Positions 41,751 to 51,423 of a stretch of 64,000 nt of DNA are shown in pieces (position 1 is the first letter of the stretch; each line of letters starts with the position of its first letter). The notes under the pieces were generated by a model, which did not search any database, was not told the origin of the DNA, and was given only the letters and a program-made list of their open reading frames with translations. This DNA comes from Actinomadura mexicana. GTDB taxonomy: Bacteria; Actinomycetota; Actinomycetes; Streptosporangiales; Streptosporangiaceae. A program made the position numbers and the translations under genes. The stretch lies in NCBI RefSeq assembly GCF_900188105.1, contig NZ_FZNP01000015.1, positions 62,001 through 126,000 of the forward strand, given 5' to 3'.

Positions 41751-42205
41751 TCACCAACCAGGGGGCAAGTCGATGGGGCGCCGGGTCCACCACCATCGGA
41801 TCTCTCGCCTCTCGGCCAGTGGCTGCCAGGACTGTGACAGCTCTGCCCCGCCGTCCTCCCACGTGACGGCTCGGTATCGCGCGTCCAGTTGCTCCACGCA
41901 GCGGCCGATCTTGGTACTCAAGGCTGAGGGCATGGCTTCGAGGAAGTCCTCGATGCCATCTCGGAAGGTGAGGACGTTCAGGTATCCACCCACCATGTAG
42001 TAGTCCTGACCGGCCCAGCCATCTTCCATGCGGGCGATCAAGATCTCCCACATGCGCAGGCAAGCGAGCACGCCGTACGCAGGCTCCGTCGCCTGGAAAA
42101 TCCGTTCACCGTTCTCACGTGCCAGAGTCTGCAGATCGAGAAGCGCGATCGCCTGCTTGTCTTCGGGGTCCAGTGACCGGATCAGCCGGTCCGTTCCTTC
42201 CACGC

Positions 42206-42209
<4 letters not shown>
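41751..42209 (-). CDS. Hypothetical protein coupled to msrA
   Basis: 152 aa. GTG 42209 overlaps the msrA stop as GTGA, so it is translated with msrA. The product is soluble and mainly helical (DLQTLARENGERIFQATEPA, then YGVLACLRMWEILIARMEDG), with a WWW near the end. No family recognised. Its stop is followed after 28 bp by msrA remnant C. Confidence 0.7.
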
Positions 42210-42856
<647 letters not shown>

Positions 42857-43156
42857 GCCCCCAGGCTACTCGGCGGCCTGTCAGGACCGTTGTGCGTTTT
42901 TGTTGATTACACCTTCGTGAAGCGGGGTGTGGCGTGCGGGTCGCGGCGTAGGTGATGTGGGCTGTTCCCGCTCTACCGACCGCTGCGGGCGGCGAGATTT
43001 CGCGCGGCTGATCATGTGGTCGCCGGCCGTTCGGCGGAGCCGGGGTCGGCGGGGGGCGTGCCGGCGGCGCTGTTGATCGTCACGAGGGGACGGACACTGG
43101 GAAGCGGTGCCCGAAACCGCCTATAGGGGCTAAAGTGCCGGACGTCACACGCCCGA
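42857..43156. other. Intergenic, no gene seen
   Basis: 300 bp between divergent msrA and a small secreted-protein gene; it should hold both promoters. CTACTCGGCGG occurs just before msrA (from about 42866), the same 11 bases that begin remnants A and B, but this may be chance. Confidence 0.4.
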
Positions 43157-43171
43157 GTGAGGGAGTTGTCG

Positions 43172-43531
43172 TTGCGTCTGCTCAGCGTCACCGTGTTGGG
43201 AACAGCGCTCGTTGCGGCGGGCATGCTGGCTCCGGCGACGGGGCAGGCGACCGCGGGCGGGGACGGTCCGGTCTCGGTGGAGCCCCGCGCCGTGCGGCCC
43301 GGTGAACGGGTCCGGCTCTCGGTGCCGGGATGCGCGGGCCGGGTGGCGGCGGGTTCCGAGGCGTTCGCCGGACGGGCCGTGGACGGGGCGGCCGTCGTCA
43401 GGCGGGACGCCGCGCCCGGCACCTATCCGGTCGCGGCACGCTGCGGATCACGGAAAGTGATCGGCGAGGTCCAGGTGGCGGGTCGGGTCGCGTGGCCCGA
43501 TCTGGTCCCGATCGACCGCGCGGCAAAGTAA
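43172..43531 (+). CDS. Small secreted protein
   Basis: 119 aa from TTG 43172, which has GAGGGAG six bases upstream; GTG 43157 lacks a ribosome site. A signal peptide (MRLLSVTVLGTALVAAGMLA) is followed by a beta-rich domain with two cysteines (VPGCAGRV, ARCGSRK) that could form a disulfide. The VEPRAVRPGERVRLSVPGC opening resembles cell-surface Ig-like modules. Function unknown. Confidence 0.7.
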   Translation: MRLLSVTVLGTALVAAGMLAPATGQATAGGDGPVSVEPRAVRPGERVRLSVPGCAGRVAAGSEAFAGRAVDGAAVVRRDAAPGTYPVAARCGSRKVIGEVQVAGRVAWPDLVPIDRAAK

Positions 43532-43718
43532 TTCGGTATAAACCGGAAGAGAGCTCCATTTAACGGGCGTCACTCTCCGTGTCCCCTCGCGCCTTGCAAA
43601 TGCCCTTATCGCGGGCTCCTCATGCATGCCTGTAAGGCCGACCCGGACAATGAGACAACACAGCCGGCAAGTGATAAGGGTCACGTCGAAACGGTTGAGA
43701 TTTCTACCGGCCGAAGCC

Positions 43719-43747
43719 TTGCCCATGTTAATTGATCATGTGATACT
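43719..43747 (+). promoter_or_regulatory. Possible promoter for the terpene operon
   Basis: TTGCCC, 17 bp, GATACT (43719-43747) within the AT-richer 380-bp region before the P450 gene, which contains no other gene. Match to consensus is modest. Confidence 0.3.
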
Positions 43748-43912
43748 CCCACAGAAAGCTACATAACACCGCAACCTTCCCACAAAGCCCGAATCACTCA
43801 TTCACGTCGTCCCGCCGCGAGGGACGCCGTGCGTCCCGGGCGGCCCGCGTGCCCCGGGACGGCCATCCGCGAGCACTGGTACTCCAACTCAACATCGAGG
43901 GGCAGTCGGTAA

Positions 43913-45283
43913 ATGTCCGTTGACGTCGGCGCCGTCCCAGTCCAGAAGGCAAAGAACTTCCCCCTTTACCGCACGGTCGCCGGCTTCGTCCGCGACCCGC
44001 TTCGCCAGCTGGAACGGATCAGCACGGAAGGGGACGGCCGGCTCATCCGGCTCGACCTCGGTGCGTCCCACCCCTACCTGGTCACCCATCCCGAGCACAT
44101 CCAGCAGGTCCTGCGGCGCGAGTCGGGGATCTTCCAGCGGGACGGGGTGTTCTGGCGGCCGCTGCGCGAGCTGATGGGCGGCAGCATCCTGTCCGAGGGC
44201 GCCGAGTGGGAGCACAGCAAGCGGGTGCTGCAGCCGGTCTTCACCACCCGCAACGTCAACCGGCTCACCGGGCTGATGGCGGAGGCGATCAACGACGCCG
44301 TCGGCAAGCTGGAGGAGCCCGCCCGCGCGGGACGGCCGATCGACGTACTGCCGGAGATGAGCCGGATCGTCAACGAGACCGTGATCAAGGTCCTGTTCGG
44401 CGACAAGATCTCCCCGGTCGAGGCCAACAAGCTGATCCCGACGTTCGACCAGATCGCGACCTCGATCTCGGTCCGGTTCCTGCTGCCGTTCCTGCCGCGC
44501 GTGCTTCCGATGCCCGGCGACCGGGCGTTCAAGGACGCCGTGCAGGTGATGGACGAGGTCCTGTTCGAGCTGGTGGCGCGCTACCGGGACGACCCGGGCG
44601 ACGGCAGCGACATCTTCACCGCGCTCTGCCAGGCCCGGGCCGAGGACGGCACCCCGCCGGACGACAAGTGGATCCGCGACAACCTGCTCGCGATGTTCGC
44701 GACCAGCACCGAGACCACGACGCTGGCGCTGACCTGGCTGTGGCCGCTGCTGCACGACCACCCGGACGTCCTGGACAGGCTGGTCGAGGAGATCGAGGGC
44801 GTGGTGGGCGCCGAACCGGTCCGCCCCGACCATCTTCCGAGGTTGCCGTACGTGTCGCAGGTCGTCCAGGAACTGCTGCGCCTGTACCCGGTGGGCTGGA
44901 TGTTCCCGCGCATGGCGACCGCCCCGACGATCCTCGGCGGCGTGCACATCGAGCCGGGCGACTCGGTGCTCATCAGCCCCTTCCTCACGCACCGGCTGGC
45001 CTCGGTGTGGGACCGTCCGCTGGAGTTCGACCCGGAGCGGTTCACGCTGGAGAACTCCCAGAAGCGGCACCGCTACGCCTACTTCCCGTTCGGCGGCGGA
45101 CCGCACCAGTGCATCGGCCGCCACGTGTTCGACGTCGAGGCGCGGATGATCCTGACGAGCCTCCTGAGCCGGTTCCGCCCGGCCCTGTCCGACGCGATCC
45201 CCGCCATGCCGCGCATCGGCGCGACGCTGCGGCCGCGGGAGTCGATGGAGATGACGCTGACCCCGGTCGGGCGGGACGCGTGA
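43913..45283 (+). CDS. Cytochrome P450
   Basis: 456 aa. Haem-binding loop FPFGGGPHQCIGRHVF with axial Cys400; ExxR as ELLR (320-323); the I-helix region reads AMFATSTETTTLALTW, with TSTETT in place of the usual AGxxT. No signal or membrane anchor, so it should use soluble ferredoxin partners. ATG 43913 follows GAGGGG at some distance. It overlaps the terpene synthase by GTGA, so it almost certainly oxidises the terpene product of the next two genes. No ferredoxin or reductase gene is adjacent. Confidence 0.93.
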   Translation: MSVDVGAVPVQKAKNFPLYRTVAGFVRDPLRQLERISTEGDGRLIRLDLGASHPYLVTHPEHIQQVLRRESGIFQRDGVFWRPLRELMGGSILSEGAEWEHSKRVLQPVFTTRNVNRLTGLMAEAINDAVGKLEEPARAGRPIDVLPEMSRIVNETVIKVLFGDKISPVEANKLIPTFDQIATSISVRFLLPFLPRVLPMPGDRAFKDAVQVMDEVLFELVARYRDDPGDGSDIFTALCQARAEDGTPPDDKWIRDNLLAMFATSTETTTLALTWLWPLLHDHPDVLDRLVEEIEGVVGAEPVRPDHLPRLPYVSQVVQELLRLYPVGWMFPRMATAPTILGGVHIEPGDSVLISPFLTHRLASVWDRPLEFDPERFTLENSQKRHRYAYFPFGGGPHQCIGRHVFDVEARMILTSLLSRFRPALSDAIPAMPRIGATLRPRESMEMTLTPVGRDA

Positions 45284-46200
45284 GGGCTGCGGACGGGGCG
45301 CCTCCGCATCCCGGCGGCCCCGCGACGCCCGACGCCCTCCTGGACGCGCGGCACAACGGGGCCGTGATGGCGCAGGCCGTGAAATGCGCTCGCGACCTGG
45401 CGAGATGCGCCGAGAGCTATCCCGACCTGTTCGACGCCAAGCCGATCGACGAGACCCTGTTCAACGCCGTGGCCTGCGCGAACGCGTTCGGGTCGCCCTG
45501 GCTCACCGCGTCCGGGATCCGGATGGCGGCGCGCACCTCGCTGTGGATCTTCGGCCTGGACTGGCTGGTGGACCACGTCGCGACGTCCCGGGACGAGGTC
45601 GACGACATCAACCGGCGCTGCCTCGCCGTCGCGGAGGGGGCCCCGCCGGCGCCGGGGGACGGGCTCACCCGGTTCCTCGCCGACATCCGGGACGACGCAG
45701 CCGGATCGCCCGCTTTCGCCATGCTGCGCGACCACTGGCTGACCGAGCTCGGGCGGTTGCTGGAGAGCGGGGCCCGCGAGCTGGCCTGGAAGTCGGGCGA
45801 CCGGGCGGACCGGCCGACCTTCGACCAGTACCTGGACAACGCCGACAACATGGGTTCGGCCTGGGTCAACATCTCGCACTGGGTCGTGCACGCCGACCAG
45901 GGGATCCTCGACCACATCGACGAGCTGCAGGTCGTGAGCCGGGACGTGCAGCGGATCCTGCGCCTGCTCAACGATCTCGCCACCTACGAGCGGGACGTCT
46001 CCTGGGGCGACCTGAACGCTCAGATGCTCGGTGTGGACCGTGCCCAGATCACCGCCCGGATCGACGAGCTCGTCGCGCGGTGCGGCGGCCTGCTCCGGCC
46101 GCTGCGCGACGACTGCCCCGAGGCCGTGGCCTATCTCGAACGGCAGATCGGCTACAGCACCGGCTTCTACGAGCTCGGCGACTACTGGGGTTCGCTGTGA
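45280..46200 (+). CDS. Class I terpene synthase
   Basis: 306 aa from GTG 45280 (GTGA overlap with the P450). The first metal motif is atypical: D94-W-L-V-D98 in IFGLDWLVDHVA replaces the usual DDxxD. The NSE motif is N231-D-L-A-T-Y-E-R-D239 (NDLATYERD), with Thr and Asp in place of Ser and Glu. It should ionise a diphosphate, probably a bicyclic product of the class II enzyme that follows. Length and position fit actinomycete synthases that work with a class II partner. The substrate chain length (sesqui- or diterpene) cannot be read from sequence. Confidence 0.85.
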   Translation: MRAADGAPPHPGGPATPDALLDARHNGAVMAQAVKCARDLARCAESYPDLFDAKPIDETLFNAVACANAFGSPWLTASGIRMAARTSLWIFGLDWLVDHVATSRDEVDDINRRCLAVAEGAPPAPGDGLTRFLADIRDDAAGSPAFAMLRDHWLTELGRLLESGARELAWKSGDRADRPTFDQYLDNADNMGSAWVNISHWVVHADQGILDHIDELQVVSRDVQRILRLLNDLATYERDVSWGDLNAQMLGVDRAQITARIDELVARCGGLLRPLRDDCPEAVAYLERQIGYSTGFYELGDYWGSL

Positions 46201-47951
46201 CCGCCGAGGAGGTGGGTCCGGACGCGGCCGAGGCCGCCGACCCGGATCCCGACGATCTTTACGCGGCCGCCGGGGCGCTGGTGGCCGATCTCGTGCACCA
46301 CCCGTGGGGACGGTCGTCACCGTCCATATACGAGACCGGACGGTTGGTGAGCCTTGCCCCGTGGCTGGCCGGGCAGTCCCGGCGGATCCGGTTCCTGCTC
46401 GACACGCAGCGGTCGGACGGCGGCTGGGGACCGCCCGATCCGGGATACGCGCTCGTCCCGACCCTCAGCGCGACCGAGGCGCTGCTGTCCGCGCTCGCCC
46501 CGGAGGAGGGCCGCCGGCCGGCCGGCGTCCATGCCGCCGAGGTGGCCCGCGGCGCCGGGCGCGCCCTGCGGGCCCTCGCGCGGCGGCTCGACGGCGCCAC
46601 CGCGGCCGACTTCCCGGACATGCCGGCCATCGAGCACATCACCCCGGCCCTCATCGAGGCGATCAACGGGCACCTCGACCGGCTCCGCGGCGCCCCCGCC
46701 CTCGCCGCCTGGTGGACGGGCGGACGGCTGGCCCCGCCCGCCGGGATGGACGGAGCGTTCGTCGCCGCCGCCAAGGCCCACCTGGAGAACGGCGGCGCCG
46801 TGCCGCTGAAGGTCCAGCACGCCCTGGAGGTCGCGGGGGCGTCGGCGCGCCGGGCCGGTTCGGTCAGTCCCGTGCCGCTGCCGGCACCGGCGCGCCCCGT
46901 CCGCGAGTTCTCCGTGGTGGACCGGCCGGGACGGTTCGCGACGGTCGGCGCCTCCACCGCCGCCACCGCCGCGTGGCTCGGCGGTCCCGACGTCGACAGG
47001 GCCGGTGGCCAGGCGGCGCGGCGCTACCTGGAGGCGGCCGTCGAGCAGCACGGCGGTCCCGTCCCGGTCGCCGTCCCGGTGACCAACTTCGAGCGCGGGT
47101 GGGTGCTGGGCTGGCTGGCCCGCGCGGGGCTCGCGCCGGCCGTCCCGCCGGAGCTGATCGCCCAGATGCGGGCCTCGCTCGGCGAGGACGGCGCGCCGGG
47201 CGGCACCGGCCTGCCCCCCGACGCCGACACCAGTTCCGGCGTGCTGTACGCGTTGTCGCTTCTCGGTGAGCCTCACCCGCCCGACCTGCTCTGGAAGTAC
47301 GAAACGAGCACGCATTTCTGTAGCTGGCCCGGTGAGAACGGACGGTCGGTCACGACCAACGCGCACGTGCTTGAGGCGTTCGGCCATTACCTGGAGTGCG
47401 GTGGCGCCGACCCGACCGGCCGTTACGCGGCGAGCGCGCGGAAATCGGCGTCCTGGCTCATCGGCGAGCAGTTGGACGACGGCCGCTGGGAGGACCGGTG
47501 GCATGCATCGCCGCTCTACGCGACCGCTTGTGCCGCCCTGGCACTGAACGAGTTCGGGGGGCCGGAATCGGCGGACGCCGTGCATCGGTCCGTGGAGTGG
47601 GTGCTGCGGGAACAGCGCACGGACGGCTCCTGGGGCCGCTGGTGCGGGACCGCCGAGGAGACGGCCTACGCCGTCCACATCCTCGTCCTGGCCCGCCCGT
47701 CCGGCGATGCCGCGCCCGACTCGGCGGTGCGGGAGGCGGCGGAGCGCGCGGTCCGGCTGGGCGACGCCTACCTCACCGCGGCCCTGCGGAGCACGCCCGG
47801 CACCCTGACCGGCGGTCCAGGGGACGTTGACTCCGGCAAGCCGCCTCTATGGCACGATAAAGACCTATATCGCCCAACGACGATCGTGCGGGCGGCGGTC
47901 CTGGGCGCCCTTCGTCTGGCACGGCGTGACACGAGTGTTTCGGCGCGGTGA
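46197..47951 (+). CDS. Class II terpene cyclase (labdane/drimane-type, DADT motif)
   Basis: 584 aa; GTG 46197 overlaps the synthase stop (GTGA). The protonating motif is D342-A-D344-T345-S-S, a variant of the DxDD of class II cyclases. QW-like repeats are visible: DGGWGPPD, QLDDGRWEDRWHASPLYATA and QRTDGSWGRWCGTAEETAYA. It should cyclise a linear prenyl diphosphate by protonation and leave the diphosphate for the class I synthase. DxDT variants have been reported in drimenyl-type cyclases, so both farnesyl and geranylgeranyl substrates are possible. No prenyl synthase gene is adjacent. Confidence 0.88.
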   Translation: MTAEEVGPDAAEAADPDPDDLYAAAGALVADLVHHPWGRSSPSIYETGRLVSLAPWLAGQSRRIRFLLDTQRSDGGWGPPDPGYALVPTLSATEALLSALAPEEGRRPAGVHAAEVARGAGRALRALARRLDGATAADFPDMPAIEHITPALIEAINGHLDRLRGAPALAAWWTGGRLAPPAGMDGAFVAAAKAHLENGGAVPLKVQHALEVAGASARRAGSVSPVPLPAPARPVREFSVVDRPGRFATVGASTAATAAWLGGPDVDRAGGQAARRYLEAAVEQHGGPVPVAVPVTNFERGWVLGWLARAGLAPAVPPELIAQMRASLGEDGAPGGTGLPPDADTSSGVLYALSLLGEPHPPDLLWKYETSTHFCSWPGENGRSVTTNAHVLEAFGHYLECGGADPTGRYAASARKSASWLIGEQLDDGRWEDRWHASPLYATACAALALNEFGGPESADAVHRSVEWVLREQRTDGSWGRWCGTAEETAYAVHILVLARPSGDAAPDSAVREAAERAVRLGDAYLTAALRSTPGTLTGGPGDVDSGKPPLWHDKDLYRPTTIVRAAVLGALRLARRDTSVSAR

Positions 47952-48010
47952 ATTTCACCACCCTGTCAGAGGGTGACCTGCTTGTACGCCTGAGCCGGAA
48001 ACCATTCACC

Positions 48011-48039
48011 TTGAGTGGGTTTGGTGGCGTTGGTAAGGT
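48011..48039 (+). promoter_or_regulatory. Possible promoter of the conservon
   Basis: TTGAGT, 17 bp, TAAGGT in the 210-bp gap between the cyclase and cvnA. The conservon could thus be transcribed separately from, or in addition to, the terpene genes. Confidence 0.4.
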
Positions 48040-48161
48040 TCACCGGTGCGTTGCCGATCACACGGCATAGCGCTACCCGCACTCACCGCCACCAGTGTCT
48101 CGCAGCCGGGCCCCAAGACCTCGCATTGCAGGCACCTTGACAATTGTTGGGGCGATCCATA

Positions 48162-50573
48162 ATGCGTTTCCGCAACTCACGGCTGCGGACCAAGATTGCG
48201 GCCCTGCTGGTCTCACTGACCGCGCTGTGGGCCTTCGCCGCCTGGGTGACGTTGCGCGAAGGTGTGAACCTGCTGTTCGTCAGCACCCTGGACAGCGTCG
48301 CCGCCCCGAGTGACCCGCTGCTCGTCGAGCTGCAGAACGAGCGCCGGCTCACCGTGACCATGCTCGGGTCCGGCCAGCGGCGCCCCGACCTGCTCACCGC
48401 CCAGCGCGCCCGCACCGACAAGGAGCGGGCCGTCGTCGTCGAGAAGGCGCGCAGCGGCGCCGTCCACCGCGCCGCCGACGACGCCATGGACCGGCGGCTG
48501 GACGAGATGGTCGGCCTGCTCGGACGGTTGGACCAGGATCGCCGGGCGATCGACACCGGCTCGTTCGACCGGGCCCGCGTCATTCAGACCTACTCCGGCG
48601 TCATCGAGTCGATCTTCCACATGTACGACGGGACGACGACGCTCAGCGACAAGGGACTCACCACCGACCTGCGGGCGGAGATCGCGGTCAACCGCTCCTG
48701 GGAGCTGCTCTCCCAGGAGGACGCGGTCGTCGCCGGCGTGCTCGCGTCCGGCCGGTTCACCGCCGCCGACCAGATCGGCATCGCGCAGATCGTCGGCGCT
48801 CGGAGGCTGCACTACGACCGGGCCATGGTCGACCTCGAAAGCGCCGACCGGCAGGCGTGGAACGAGCTGAAGGCCAACAAGCGGCTCGCCTCCGTCGGCA
48901 CCCTCGAGGACGCGCTCCTCCTGCGCACGAAGGCGCAGCGGACCCGGGTCACCGCCGAGCAGTGGCGGGGCACCACCGAGCCCGCTCTCACCCAGATGCG
49001 CAAGACCATCCAGGACGCCGGCGACCGGCTGGTGGACCGCGCCACCCCCATGGCGATCTGGGTCATCATCCGGCTGCTGCTCGCCGGTGGACTCGGCCTC
49101 CTCGCGGTCATCGCGTCCGTCGTCGTGTCGATCACCACGGCGCGCGCCCTCGTCCGGCAGCTGGAGCGGCTGCGCGGCGCCGCGTGGGAGCTGGCCGAGC
49201 AGCGGCTGCCCGGTGTCGTCGAGCGGCTCGGGCACGGCGAGAAGGTGGACGTCGAGGTCGAGGCGCCGCCGCTGCGGTTCGGCAACGACGAGATCGGCCA
49301 GGTGGGCCGTGCGTTCAACGCCGTCCAGGAGACCGCGATCCGCACCGCCGTCGAGCAGGCGGAACTGCGCCGCGGCATCCGGGACGTTCTGCTGAGCCTG
49401 GCCCGCCGCACCCAGACGCTGGTGCACCGGCAGCTCACCATGCTGGACACGATGGAGCGCCGCCGCGACATCGAGACCAAGGAGCTGGAGGAGCTGTTCC
49501 GGCTCGACCACCTCGCGACCCGCATGCGGCGCAACGCCGAGAACCTCATCGTGCTGTCGGGCGCCCTCCCGGCCCGCGGGTGGCGCAACTCCGTCCCGAT
49601 GGTGGACGTCGTCCGCGCCGCCGTCGGCGAGGTCGAGGACTACACCCGCGTGACCGTCCTGCCGTTCGGCCCGGTCGAGCTGGCCGGACGCGCGGTCGGT
49701 GACATCACCCACCTGCTCGCCGAGCTGATCGAGAACGCCGTGTCGTTCTCCCCGCCCGACACCATCGTGCAGGTCGGCGGGCACCTGGTCGCCAGCGGCT
49801 TCGCCATCGACATCGAGGACCGCGGGCTCGGCATGACCGACGAGAAGCTCGCCGAGATCAACGAGCGGATCGCCGACCCGCCCGACTTCAACCTGCAGAG
49901 CTCGGTCCAGCTCGGCCTGTTCGTGGTCAGCAAGCTCGCCGAGCGGTACAACGTGCAGGTGTCGCTGAAGCGGTCCGCCTACGGCGGCACGACCGCCGTC
50001 GTCGTGGTCCCCAGGGACCTGATCGTCGAGCAGGGTCCGGCGCAGGTGCCGGCCGGCACCACCACCCAGAACGGCTTGGAGGTCCGCCGCCCCGCCGCCG
50101 TCGGCGCCGCGATCCGCTCCGCCTCCCCCACGGTGACGCTCCCCCCGGCGGGCACCGGACCGCAGCCCGTCGGACCGGCTCTCGTGGCGGTCCCCCCGCC
50201 GGCCGCGGAGCCGCTGCCCATCCGGCCCGCCCCCGGACCGGAGCCCGAGGCCCCCACGTCCGCGTGGCGCGACGATCCCGCGGACGGCGCGCGTCCCGAC
50301 CCCATCGAGCCGGAGGACCTGCCACCCGTGCCCGACATCTCCACCACACCGTCCGGTCTCCCCGTCCGAGTGCCGCAGGCGAACCTGGCCGAACCCCTGC
50401 GCACCGATGAGCCCGTCGTCGCCGACGAGCAGGACGAGCAGGAGGACCCGGGCCGCTCCCCCGAGGAGATCCAGCGGATCATGGGTTCCTACCAGCGCGG
50501 CACCCAGCGGGGCCGCGTCGACGCGGCGGAAGCCCTCGGCACCAACGCAGCGGAAGGCGAGGCAGAGCAGTGA
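48162..50573 (+). CDS. cvnA: Conservon sensor kinase-like protein (CvnA)
   Basis: 803 aa from ATG 48162. Membrane helix (about 10-31), an outer nitrate/nitrite-sensing-like helical domain (about 35-290, ELQNERRLTVTMLGSGQ), a second helix (about 296-322), HAMP-like segment, then a histidine-kinase ATPase domain: ELFRLDHLATRMRRNAENLI, N box AELIENAVSFSPP near 520, G1 DIEDRGLGM near 550. The C-terminal 200 residues are Pro-rich and disordered. In conservons this protein acts at the membrane with CvnB-D like a receptor complex; autophosphorylation has not been shown generally. Stop overlaps cvnB by GTGA. Confidence 0.92.
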   Translation: MRFRNSRLRTKIAALLVSLTALWAFAAWVTLREGVNLLFVSTLDSVAAPSDPLLVELQNERRLTVTMLGSGQRRPDLLTAQRARTDKERAVVVEKARSGAVHRAADDAMDRRLDEMVGLLGRLDQDRRAIDTGSFDRARVIQTYSGVIESIFHMYDGTTTLSDKGLTTDLRAEIAVNRSWELLSQEDAVVAGVLASGRFTAADQIGIAQIVGARRLHYDRAMVDLESADRQAWNELKANKRLASVGTLEDALLLRTKAQRTRVTAEQWRGTTEPALTQMRKTIQDAGDRLVDRATPMAIWVIIRLLLAGGLGLLAVIASVVVSITTARALVRQLERLRGAAWELAEQRLPGVVERLGHGEKVDVEVEAPPLRFGNDEIGQVGRAFNAVQETAIRTAVEQAELRRGIRDVLLSLARRTQTLVHRQLTMLDTMERRRDIETKELEELFRLDHLATRMRRNAENLIVLSGALPARGWRNSVPMVDVVRAAVGEVEDYTRVTVLPFGPVELAGRAVGDITHLLAELIENAVSFSPPDTIVQVGGHLVASGFAIDIEDRGLGMTDEKLAEINERIADPPDFNLQSSVQLGLFVVSKLAERYNVQVSLKRSAYGGTTAVVVVPRDLIVEQGPAQVPAGTTTQNGLEVRRPAAVGAAIRSASPTVTLPPAGTGPQPVGPALVAVPPPAAEPLPIRPAPGPEPEAPTSAWRDDPADGARPDPIEPEDLPPVPDISTTPSGLPVRVPQANLAEPLRTDEPVVADEQDEQEDPGRSPEEIQRIMGSYQRGTQRGRVDAAEALGTNAAEGEAEQ

Positions 50574-50995
50574 CGCAGAAGACCGGTTCCTCCTCCGATC
50601 TGGGCTGGCTGCTGGACGACCTGGTCCACCGGCTGCCGCACGCCCGCAGCGCGGTCGTGCTCTCGGCGGACGGCCTGCTCATGGCGTCGTCCGAGGGCAT
50701 GACGCAGGACGACGGCGAGCACCTCGCCGCCGTCGCCGCCGGCATCCAGAGCCTCGCCAAGGGGGCCGGCACCCGCTTCGGCGGCGGGCCCGTCCGGCAG
50801 ACGATCGTCGAGATGGCCTCGGCGTTCCTGCTGGTCACGGTCGCCGGCAAGGGCGCCTGCCTCGCCGTCCTGGCCGGTGAGGAGGTCGACGTCGGCCTCA
50901 CCGCCTACGAGATGGCGATGCTCGTCACGGCCATGGGCCACCACCTCACCTCGCCGTCGCGTTCGGAGTCCGCGCAGGAGGGGCGCCCGGCATGA
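50570..50995 (+). CDS. cvnB: Roadblock/LC7 protein (CvnB)
   Basis: 141 aa. SDLGWLLDDLVHRLPHARSA, VVLSADGLLMASSEGM and GTRFGGGPVRQTIVEMASAF are the roadblock/LC7 blocks; such proteins are regulators of Ras/Arf-like GTPases and are found second in every conservon. GTG 50570 overlaps cvnA. A partner of the small GTPase CvnD is expected. Confidence 0.93.
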   Translation: MTQKTGSSSDLGWLLDDLVHRLPHARSAVVLSADGLLMASSEGMTQDDGEHLAAVAAGIQSLAKGAGTRFGGGPVRQTIVEMASAFLLVTVAGKGACLAVLAGEEVDVGLTAYEMAMLVTAMGHHLTSPSRSESAQEGRPA

Positions 50996-51423
50996 TGCCC
51001 CCCGAGGATCCCTCCCAGGAGCCCTGGGCGGACGAGGCCGCGGCGCCGCGCCCGCTCTCCGGCGACCGGTTCCTGGACGAGCACGCGGGCCCGATGGTGC
51101 GGCCGTACGTGATGACCAGCGGCCGCATCGAGCCGACCCGCGGCAAGTTCGACCTCATCACCCTGGTGGTGGCGGCCGGAGCCGAGCCGGAGGGCGCGAT
51201 CGGCCTCGGACCCGAGCACCTGTCCATCATCCGGCTCTGCCAGTCGGTGATGTCGGTGGCCGAGATCACCGGCCATCTCGACCTTCCCGTGGCGACCGTG
51301 CGGGTGATGCTCGGCGACCTGCTCGACAAGGGGTTCGTCTCCCTGCAGGAACCCGAACCGGAAGCGGACATGCACGACATCAGGCTCTACAAGGCGGTGA
51401 TCGATGGTCTCCGGGCCCTCTAG
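50992..51423 (+). CDS. cvnC: DUF742 protein (CvnC)
   Basis: 143 aa. The DUF742 core MVRPYVMTSGRIEPTRGKFD, followed by a winged-helix-like segment (SVMSVAEITGHLDLPVATVR, LLDKGFVSL), is clear. Third member of conservons, proposed to link the roadblock protein to the GTPase. ATG 50992 overlaps cvnB by ATGA; its end overlaps cvnD by 20 bp. Confidence 0.93.
   Translation: MMPPEDPSQEPWADEAAAPRPLSGDRFLDEHAGPMVRPYVMTSGRIEPTRGKFDLITLVVAAGAEPEGAIGLGPEHLSIIRLCQSVMSVAEITGHLDLPVATVRVMLGDLLDKGFVSLQEPEPEADMHDIRLYKAVIDGLRAL

Noticed and set aside
42866..42876. CTACTCGGCGG before msrA, identical to the start of remnants A and B
   Set aside because: Only 11 bases match and no msrA codons follow; probably coincidence.
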